Assembly: GCA_012729505.1 (NCBI GenBank)
Contig: JAAYDA010000010.1
Coordinates: 1 to 48,304, forward strand
Direction: 5' to 3'
From: Syntrophomonadaceae bacterium
Lineage (GTDB): Bacteria; Bacillota; Syntrophomonadia; Syntrophomonadales; DTU052
Length of the DNA: 48,304 nucleotides
The notes beneath the pieces were generated by a model. That model ran no database searches, was not told the DNA's origin, and saw only the letters and a program-made list of their open reading frames with translations. A program made the translations under genes and the position numbers. How positions within the stretch are numbered: the first letter of the stretch is position 1; each line of letters begins with the position of its first letter. Positions 42,979 to 48,304 of this stretch are shown one piece after another.

Positions 42979-43013
42979 ACGGGGTTCTTGTTAACAAGAA
43001 CCCCGTGTTTTTT
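42979..43013 (+). terminator. Rho-independent terminator after tRNA-Pro
   Basis: Perfect 12-bp stem ACGGGGTTCTTG / CAAGAACCCCGT, loop TTAA, then a run of six T. Confidence 0.9.
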
Positions 43014-43065
43014 GTGCCGCTACAATCCTGCAGCTATACTTTATAAGAGAAGATTCGGCTCCCGC

Positions 43066-43104
43066 TGGAATTCATACCGGGTCGAAGCTGGAGCCCAAAT
43101 CTCT
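43066..43104 (+). repeat. Dispersed repeat fragment, copy B
   Basis: The inverse of 6858-6896, about 31 of 39 positions identical. In one frame it reads WNSYRVEAGAQIS. The adjacent AGATTCGGCTCC (43051-43062) and GGAGCCCAAATCT (43090-43102) form an imperfect inverted repeat. Confidence 0.5.
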
Positions 43105-43381
43105 ATTTAGATATTGTACCTTCCGTCTGTCCAACATTACATTTTCTCTGATCATTGACACCACTTCCAATTATGAAATCCCATTATTTCCGCCAGATTA
43201 GTGCTCATCCTATGGGAGCAGTATATAAAACCGGAAATGATTGATTAGAGAACAATGTTTGGAGATGAGAAATTTCTGTTTCACAGGACAGGAGATAGTA
43301 AGCAACAGAAGGTAACGAGCGGCCGAATCAGGGCGAACCATATTTGGGATACTAACCAAAAACCCTAAGGAGGCTATAAGA

Positions 43382-43639
43382 ATGAAACCGAAAAAGAAAA
43401 TATCTCCCAAGAGAAACGAAATTATTAACCGTATGGCTCATGCCATCAGAGGAGGCGCTGCCAGAATGGACCGTTTTGCTATCAGACTGGAAGATAGCGC
43501 TAAATGTGGAGTGTGCAGCCGCGACGGCCGAACTATGGTGCGCTTAACTTATGAAAATGGTGACCAGGATTTTTTGGGAAAGACATGTGCTCGTTATGTA
43601 ATGGAAAAAGTAAATGCTGATCAGCCTTTTGTGAATTAG
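43382..43639 (+). CDS. Unrecognised basic small protein
   Basis: 85 residues, highly basic at the start (MKPKKKISPKRNEI), with a CGVC pair at about residue 42 and a further Cys in GKTCARYVM. The cysteines could bind zinc with nearby ligands, but I cannot name the family. AAGGAGG lies about 8 bases before the ATG, a convincing ribosome site. It stands alone between IS-like remnants and the nitroreductase gene. Confidence 0.65.
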   Translation: MKPKKKISPKRNEIINRMAHAIRGGAARMDRFAIRLEDSAKCGVCSRDGRTMVRLTYENGDQDFLGKTCARYVMEKVNADQPFVN

Positions 43640-43790
43640 AAATCAGCCGGTCTGTTCATCGCCGGAGAAAATGAAGCAGCAATTAAGGGATGATAATGCT
43701 CGGCAACCCGAAGCCCTCTGCCTCTAAAGAAGGATATCCAAGGGATAATGGCTAATATTTACTATGATCATTAATGAAGGAGGCTTGAAA

Positions 43791-44315
43791 ATGGATTGTC
43801 TTGAAGCGCTGAAAACCAGAAGAAGTGTAAGAAAGTATAAACCTGATCCGATTCTTGAAAGTGATTTGCAGGAGATTCTTAATGCTGGCCGGCTGGCACC
43901 TACGGCGGGGAATTTTCAACCTTGGGAATTCATCGTCACTTCGGATAAAGATACCATTGCCCAGTTGAGGGAGGCTACTTATGAGCAACAGGAAATGCTG
44001 GCTACTTCACCGACGGTAGTGGTAGTTTGTGCTGATCCCAAAAGATCTGAGCATTATGGAGAACGGGGCATGACTTATTTTTGCTTGATAGATGCCGCCA
44101 ATGCCACCGACTATATGTTATTAGCTGCCCATGCTTTAGGTTACGGAGGCTGCTGGGTGGGTGGTTTTTCTGAGAAGAAGGTCCGCAAAGTAATGGAAAT
44201 ACCCGACAACATAAGGGTGGTTTCGATTATGCCTTTGGGTAAACCGGCGGAAGGAGAACCATGGGATCCTCCCAAACGCCAGTTAGAGGATATTGTACAT
44301 CATGACAAGTGGTAA
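43791..44315 (+). CDS. Nitroreductase family protein
   Basis: A 174-residue FMN-dependent oxidoreductase. The start MDCLEALKTRRSVRKYKPD and GRLAPTAGNFQPWEF are typical FMN-binding segments, and AAHALGYGGCWVGGF and VVSIMPLGKPAE complete the fold. It is of the short class, so substrate (nitro compounds, quinones, flavin) is undetermined. ATG 43791 follows AAGGAGG; the frame is open to 43764. A structured region follows. Confidence 0.9.
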   Translation: MDCLEALKTRRSVRKYKPDPILESDLQEILNAGRLAPTAGNFQPWEFIVTSDKDTIAQLREATYEQQEMLATSPTVVVVCADPKRSEHYGERGMTYFCLIDAANATDYMLLAAHALGYGGCWVGGFSEKKVRKVMEIPDNIRVVSIMPLGKPAEGEPWDPPKRQLEDIVHHDKW

Positions 44316-44366
44316 CCGACAGTTTATCTGTTTGTTCGGGCGTGGAGAAGATCAATCTGGCAGGCC

Positions 44367-44476
44367 GATGACGGGAGCGAAGATCAAGGCGTTAGGGAAG
44401 TCCGTGATTGAGGCGTACATTCAGTACGTTGATTGAGCGGGCTTTCCTAACAACGCAGAGATTCGCTTTTGTCATC
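44367..44476 (+). ncRNA. Nested hairpin element
   Basis: Stacked helices in order: GATGAC/GTCATC (44367, 44471); GCGAAGATC/GATTCGC (44377, 44460) with one bulged base; TTAGGGAAGTCCG/CGGGCTTTCCTAA (44392, 44438) with two G-T pairs; and apical GCGTAC/GTACGT around ATTCA (44413-44429). Two copies of GATTGA (44406, 44431) flank the apical helix on both sides. The presence of G-T pairs suggests RNA. A 22-codon frame from 44368 has no ribosome site. I do not recognise an Rfam family. Confidence 0.55.
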
Positions 44477-44483
44477 AGCATGA

Positions 44484-44506
44484 GGAGGGAGCAAGTTGCT
44501 CCCTCC
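44484..44506. terminator. Hairpin after nitroreductase
   Basis: GGAGGGAGC AAGTT GCTCCCTCC, a perfect 9-bp stem. There is no T run after it on the plus strand. Part of a 300-bp stack of structured sequence between convergent genes. Confidence 0.5.
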
Positions 44507-44523
44507 AAACGTTTGTTGCTGAT

Positions 44524-44632
44524 CCGATGACTAACCCGCCCTAAGATCCCCGTCTCTATAGGCGGCGGGTACCCAAGGGCGGCTAAGCTTCAGATGGGGT
44601 TAAAACCCCACCTGAAGCAAGTCTTACTTTAT
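44524..44632 (+). ncRNA. Structured dispersed element, copy 3 of 3
   Basis: 109 nt, a shorter relative of the copies at 17685 and 36628. About 22 bases after the outer stem are missing. Stems differ by paired changes: CCGCCCT/AGGGCGG replaces CTGCCCT/AGGGCAG, and GCTTCAG/CTGAAGC replaces GATTCAG/CTGAATC. The end CAAGTCTTACTTTAT is kept; TTTAT is not present at the left. It ends four bases from the apgM stop. Confidence 0.65.
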
Positions 44633-44635
44633 ATA

Positions 44636-45850
44636 TTAGCCTTTGTCTCCGAGAAAATGGTCCATAAGGAGGTGTCCATGAGGAAAATATCGTCCGCTTT
44701 GCCGGGCGGTATCTTCATTGTAGGCACCGGGGCCAACCTGCAAGTCACCTGAGCTATTGAAGATGAGATAAGGTACTGCTTCTGAGGTATGGGTTTGAAT
44801 ACTAAGGGGAGTGGGGTGATCCGGCATCAGCAGGATCTTGTATTCACCCTGCCCCTGCATCCCTGCCAGCAATTCTCCCAGCACCTTCTCATCGATTTCC
44901 TCGATAGCTTTTACTTTGTTGTCCAGTTCTCCACGATGGCCTGCTTCGTCTGGTGCCTCAATATGGATATAGACGAATTCCTGACCACGTTTGACTGCTT
45001 CAAGGGCTGCTTGAGCTTTGCCGCGGAAGTTGGTGGTGATGTTACCGGTAGCTCCAGGTACCTTTATTACCTCAAGACCGGCACAGATCCCCAAACCTCT
45101 GGTCAAGTCCACAGCGGAAATTACAGAACCCTTCAGACCGTATTTAGAAGAAAAAGACGGAAGTGTGGGTTTGCGTCCATGGCCCCAAAACCAAAGGCTG
45201 TTAGCCGGACGCAATCCTTGTGCAATTCGCTGGTGATTAACTTCATGATCAGCCAGGATGCTTAAACTGGATTTCATCAATTGAATAAGAAGATCCCCAC
45301 CTTTTCCTTGGGGCAAATATTCCCCAATAACCCGATTGGGAATGTCATGGGGCGGGGTGAGCTTTAATTCTTCCCGACCGTTATGCCATACCATCAGATG
45401 ACGGTAGCTTATTCCCGGATAAAAACGGAACTCGGATGAATTCAGTTGTTCGGCTATAGATTGTATCAGCAAAACTGACTGATCTGTCGGTATTTCGTCA
45501 GAGCTGTAATCGATCATCGATTTTTTTTCCAGTTGGTTTTCCCCGGATAGAGTTACCAGATTGCATCGGAATGCTATATCCAATGGCCCCAGATCAATCC
45601 CCATACTTAATGCCTCAAAAGGTGAACGACCGGTATAATATTGGGCAGGGTCGTAACCAAGTACGGATAGATTAGCCACATCACTGCCGGGAGGCATCCC
45701 TTCCGGAACAGTGCTGGCCAGGCCTATTTCTGCCGAACGGGCTAAAAGGTCCATGTTAGGAGTTTTTGCATATGCTAACGGGGTTTTGTTTCCCAGCTCT
45801 TGTATAGGATAGTCTGCCATTCCATCTCCAAGTACAATTAGATATTTCAT
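44636..45850 (-). CDS. apgM: Cofactor-independent phosphoglycerate mutase, archaeal type
   Basis: A 404-residue enzyme of the alkaline-phosphatase superfamily interconverting 2- and 3-phosphoglycerate. The start MKYLIVLGDGMADYPIQEL gives a metal ligand. GSDVANLSVLGYDPAQYYTG, RCNLVTL and IHIEAPDEAGHRGELDNK are family features, with metal ligands in MPDHPTPLSIQTH. It differs from the eubacterial iPGM (about 510 residues). Such archaeal-type enzymes are common in clostridia. The next gene upstream on the strand is the deacetylase, 76 bases apart. Confidence 0.95.
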   Translation of the reverse strand: MKYLIVLGDGMADYPIQELGNKTPLAYAKTPNMDLLARSAEIGLASTVPEGMPPGSDVANLSVLGYDPAQYYTGRSPFEALSMGIDLGPLDIAFRCNLVTLSGENQLEKKSMIDYSSDEIPTDQSVLLIQSIAEQLNSSEFRFYPGISYRHLMVWHNGREELKLTPPHDIPNRVIGEYLPQGKGGDLLIQLMKSSLSILADHEVNHQRIAQGLRPANSLWFWGHGRKPTLPSFSSKYGLKGSVISAVDLTRGLGICAGLEVIKVPGATGNITTNFRGKAQAALEAVKRGQEFVYIHIEAPDEAGHRGELDNKVKAIEEIDEKVLGELLAGMQGQGEYKILLMPDHPTPLSIQTHTSEAVPYLIFNSSGDLQVGPGAYNEDTARQSGRYFPHGHLLMDHFLGDKG

Positions 45851-45926
45851 AGGCCATCTCCATCTTCGTTAATGTATATAAATAAGTTACCAGAGCAGGC
45901 AATGGCAATCAAGTGGCTTCCGGGTC

Positions 45927-47009
45927 TTAATCGGGGCATTTCACTCCCAAAGCTTCATAAGTCTGCGGACCTACAATGCCGTCAACAACTAACCCCCGGG
46001 CAGTTTGAAATGCCACCACCGCAGCTTCTGTAAGAGGGCCGTAGATTCCATCGGTGGATCCAGGGTTAAAACCATTGGCATATAAAGCGGTTTGTACAGC
46101 CATAACATCCTGACCACGCATATAAGGACTTTGCAGCTCCAGGTAACGGCAATAGTCGGGCGCAGGCATTGGCGGACAGACAATCCCCAAAGCGGCATAG
46201 GCAGCCTGATCAACATTACCGGTGGGCGGGAGTCCTACTGATGTTTGAAAGCTTCTTACTGCCGCAGCAGTCATTGGTCCGTAGATTCCATCCGGTTTGC
46301 CGGGGGAATAACCCTTTTGACCCAAGGATTTCTGTACCGCCATAACATCGTCGCCTCGCATATAGGGGGCTGTAATAGTCAAGTAACGACATTGACTGGG
46401 ACCTTTTGAGGATGATTTTATTAAGTCGGTAAAGGTTTTGGCAGAATACCCCCGATCTCTTAATCCCTGCAGGATAGCCGGCAGTGCCATAGTGGTCTGG
46501 GGGGTTACTTCGTGGAGTAATACAATGGAACCGGGGCGTACGTTGGAGAGAACACGAGTAATGATTTGATTGGTGGAAGCCTGATAATCCCGAGGATCTA
46601 CTGACCACAGAACATTATACTGATAGCCCAGGCCTTGGGCTACTGAAAGAAGGGTATCGTTGTAAAAACCATATGTTGGGCGGAAGTACGGCCAGAATTT
46701 GCCGGTCTGATTCTGAATCAGTTGTTTTGTTCGGCCCAGCTGACTAATCATCTGAGCTCTGGATAATTGGGTCAGATTGACGTGGTCGTAACTGTGAGTT
46801 CCAATATCGTTACCACCGTTGACAATGTCACTTAATAATTGGGGATGGCTCTGAGCTTGTGACCCCAAAATAAACCAGGTTGCATGGGCTCTATAATTTT
46901 TTAAAATCTCCAGGGCACGAGGGGTAAAAACCGGATGGGGACCGTCGTCAAAAGTAAGTGCAACACTTTTTGCAGTGGTCGGCACCTGAATAACCGTCGC
47001 AATAGGCAC
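45927..47009 (-). CDS. Polysaccharide deacetylase with two peptidoglycan-binding domains
   Basis: A 360-residue protein. The NodB deacetylase (about 15-195) has TFDDGPHP, HSYDHVNLT (His-box) and RPTYGF as metal and catalytic motifs, and VLLHE. Two PG_binding_1 repeats follow (about 225-285 and 300-358), each with CRYL...PYMRG and DGIYGP. It should deacetylate N-acetylglucosamine or N-acetylmuramate in peptidoglycan or spore cortex. No signal peptide is seen at the N-terminus, and GTG 47009 follows GGAGGTG, so export is unexplained unless another route exists. Clostridial relatives are often spore-cortex related. Confidence 0.88.
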   Translation of the reverse strand: MPIATVIQVPTTAKSVALTFDDGPHPVFTPRALEILKNYRAHATWFILGSQAQSHPQLLSDIVNGGNDIGTHSYDHVNLTQLSRAQMISQLGRTKQLIQNQTGKFWPYFRPTYGFYNDTLLSVAQGLGYQYNVLWSVDPRDYQASTNQIITRVLSNVRPGSIVLLHEVTPQTTMALPAILQGLRDRGYSAKTFTDLIKSSSKGPSQCRYLTITAPYMRGDDVMAVQKSLGQKGYSPGKPDGIYGPMTAAAVRSFQTSVGLPPTGNVDQAAYAALGIVCPPMPAPDYCRYLELQSPYMRGQDVMAVQTALYANGFNPGSTDGIYGPLTEAAVVAFQTARGLVVDGIVGPQTYEALGVKCPD

Positions 47010-47113
47010 AATAACACCTCCATGGTGTAGTCTATTCGACGGTTTTCAATATGGTGACGGAATTCCCAAATTAGCTCTGGGTCGTTGCTTTTTTTAACCT
47101 ATTCTGGGAATAT

Positions 47114-48109
47114 TTATTGTTGGAAATAGTTGATGCACATGGCTTCCCGAACCTCTTCCACAGTTTGCTGGGCTGCCGCTGCAGCTTTGGCGGTGCCGTC
47201 ATGGAGAATGTCCCATATGATGTCGGGACGAGTTTCAAGCTGGGTTCTTTTGCTCCGTATCGGCTTCAACAAATTATTGAGGGCGGAGGAGAGTTTGTTT
47301 TTACATGCGACACAGCCGATCTTTCCTCCCTCACATTCTTCGCGGATTAAAGGCAATTCATCTTCCGAAAATACTTTGTGATATTCATAGACACAGCATA
47401 TATCCGGATGTCCGGGGTCGGTAGCCCGAATGCGGGCAGGATCTGTTACGGCATTGCGTACCTTTTGCTGAATTTCTTTGTCTGAATCCGCCAGGAAGAT
47501 TGCATTATCCAAGCTTTTGCTCATTTTGGCCTTTCCATCCAGACCGGTCAGACGGGGGACTTGCCCAATCAACGCTTCCGGTTCGACCAAAACCGGTTTA
47601 TATAGAGAATTAAAACGTCTTACAATCCTGCGGGACAGCTCAATGTGTGGAAGCTGATCTTCACCTACCGGGACCAGATGAGCCTTGAAGGCGCAGATAT
47701 CAGAGGTCTGGCTGACAGGATAGCCTAAAAAACCGTAATTCATATCTTTAAAGCCGTGCTGGGCTGCTTCAGCTTTGACGGTGGGATTATGACGCAGTAC
47801 GTTTACCGGAACAATCAGGCCCAGATACATGGATAGCTCATGCAGTGCCGGTACCAGCGATTGAATAAAGATCGTAGATATATTGGGGTCAATTCCTGCC
47901 CCCAAATAGTCCAGGGTTATCTGGAAGATATCGTTTTTCAAGCTTTCGGGATGCTCAAAATGGGTGGTCAAGGCTTGTACATCTGCGATAATGACAAATG
48001 TCTCGTAATCCCGCTGCAGTTTTACCCGGTTATGCAGGCTGCCTACATAATGTCCCAGATGAAGCTTGCCTGTAGGACGGTCACCGGTAAGAATACGTTT
48101 TTTTGACAT
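47114..48109 (-). CDS. trpS: Tryptophan-tRNA ligase
   Basis: A 331-residue class I aminoacyl-tRNA synthetase. The HIGH-type motif is KLHLGHYVGS (about residues 16-25), and the KMSKS motif is in GKAKMSKSLDNA (about 196). Length and other segments (DLPHIELSR-like, here EDQLPHIELSRRI) are normal. AGGAGATAAG precedes the ATG. No T-box leader was seen between it and the window end; instead an inverted copy of the end repeat lies upstream with a promoter-like -10. Confidence 0.95.
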   Translation of the reverse strand: MSKKRILTGDRPTGKLHLGHYVGSLHNRVKLQRDYETFVIIADVQALTTHFEHPESLKNDIFQITLDYLGAGIDPNISTIFIQSLVPALHELSMYLGLIVPVNVLRHNPTVKAEAAQHGFKDMNYGFLGYPVSQTSDICAFKAHLVPVGEDQLPHIELSRRIVRRFNSLYKPVLVEPEALIGQVPRLTGLDGKAKMSKSLDNAIFLADSDKEIQQKVRNAVTDPARIRATDPGHPDICCVYEYHKVFSEDELPLIREECEGGKIGCVACKNKLSSALNNLLKPIRSKRTQLETRPDIIWDILHDGTAKAAAAAQQTVEEVREAMCINYFQQ

Positions 48110-48177
48110 GACTTATCTCCTTTCAAGACCAGAAAATGATATCTTACTTAGCATCAAGCTCAATTAATACCCAAACA

Positions 48178-48186
48178 TTATATCAT
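48178..48186 (-). promoter_or_regulatory. Extended -10 promoter of trpS inside repeat
   Basis: On the minus strand the end of the repeat gives TGATATAAT, a TGnTATAAT box, mirroring the left-end case. Transcription would start near 48171 and precede trpS by about 60 bases. Inferred from sequence only. Confidence 0.4.
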
Positions 48187-48304
48187 AGAAGCGTAGCTTC
48201 GATGATATAATCGACGCATGTGCGTTTGGCCGCAGGCCAAAAATCGCACGCGCCTGAAATAAAGTATATAACGATTGTTTACAGTCAATCGTTATATCAT
48301 AGAA
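48178..48304 (-). repeat. Inverted relative of the left-end repeat, tandem
   Basis: One unit of about 114 bp (48178-48291) and the start of a second (48292-48304), cut by the window end. Reading the minus strand toward trpS gives the linker hairpin ATAACGATTG / CAATCGTTAT, the core TTTATTTCAGGCGCGTGCG, TTGGCCTGCGGCCAA, and a hairpin ATTATATCATCGAAGC / GCTTCTATGATATAA. Stem changes relative to 1-219 are paired. The array ends in TGATATAAT on the minus strand, ahead of trpS. Confidence 0.85.

Larger units (their letters stand above)
42804..43177. repeat. Degenerate IS-like fragments and inverted repeats around tRNA-Pro
   Basis: TTCATAGTTGGAAGTGGT at 42828-42845 and its inverse at 43160-43177 agree at 17 of 18 positions and bracket the tRNA gene. 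TGACATTTTC at 42804 and TTACATTTTCTCTGATCATT at 43137 resemble the motifs at 7122-7168. A 39-bp segment (43066-43104) is the inverse of 6858-6896. No transposase is seen, so these are probably eroded element ends next to a tRNA gene. Confidence 0.5.

Noticed and set aside
42835-43110. 91-codon open frame
   Set aside because: It runs across tRNA-Pro and its terminator; spurious.
43640-43790. Possible riboswitch before the nitroreductase
   Set aside because: A CTCGGCAACCCGAAG segment recalls SAM-type motifs, but the rest of the aptamer is missing.
44368-44436. 22-codon frame MTGAKIKALGKSVIEAYIQY
   Set aside because: No ribosome site and the bases are explained by pairing in a nested hairpin.

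Overview
The window looks like chromosome from an anaerobic, endospore-forming member of the Firmicutes (class Clostridia, probably Syntrophomonadaceae or a close relative). This rests on gene content: spoIVA, spoIIP, spmA, spmB and a gerW/ytfJ gene; an IspH protein fused to ribosomal S1 domains, a typical clostridial arrangement; scpA/scpB; type 2 IPP isomerase; and an archaeal-type phosphoglycerate mutase. TTG and GTG starts are common and most genes have strong purine-rich ribosome binding sites. Species assignment is inference. Nothing viral, plasmid-borne or rRNA was seen.

Layout. 1-219 holds two tandem copies of a hairpin-rich repeat of about 112 bp. 256-6102 is a + strand run: DHH-CBS-tRNA nucleotidyltransferase, site-2 protease, scpA, scpB, a DUF1992 protein and a DUF2953 protein. 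A minus-strand ECF sigma gene (6130-6702) and an eroded intergenic stretch follow, then gerW-spmA-spmB (7274-8908). A minus-strand two-component system (9036-11754) and a NAD-binding-like/chemoreceptor fusion (12083-12940) come next. 12949-16724 carries rluB, larB, a HutP-family protein, chorismate mutase aroH and two unknowns. 17854-25675 is an aromatic-amino-acid and house-keeping operon: two DAHP synthases, tyrA, aroA, cmk, plsC and ispH-rpsA. 25717-34892 carries fmdB-like, mobA-like, fni, a DUF1614 protein, spoIIP, two DUF3189 proteins, a DUF512 radical SAM protein, der, plsY and gpsA. spoIVA (35123-36601) has a good sigma-E promoter. 37574-41295 is hom-thrC and lysC. 41672-44315 holds an HD-GYP gene, tRNA-Pro(GGG), a small unknown and a nitroreductase. 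The right end is on the minus strand: apgM, a polysaccharide deacetylase and trpS, with an inverted copy of the left-end repeat upstream of trpS.

How the genes work together. The aro/tyr genes carry flux from erythrose-4-phosphate to chorismate and prephenate, and hom/thrC/lysC form the aspartate-family branch. plsC, plsY and gpsA make phosphatidic acid. ispH and fni act in isoprenoid synthesis. The sporulation genes act in engulfment, coat assembly and core dehydration, and two of their promoters match sporulation sigma factors.

The most unusual material is non-coding or at domain level. (1) The window-end repeats are built from back-to-back hairpins whose stems differ by paired changes, and both arrays end in an extended -10 promoter. 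(2) A structured element occurs three times (17685, 36628, 44524), also with paired stem changes. (3) A nested hairpin lies at 44367-44476. (4) A chemoreceptor signalling domain is fused to a Rossmann-like domain. (5) Two genes appear to use non-standard start codons: fni (ATA) and the response regulator (CTG). Reads are by eye: no searches, folding or alignments were run.
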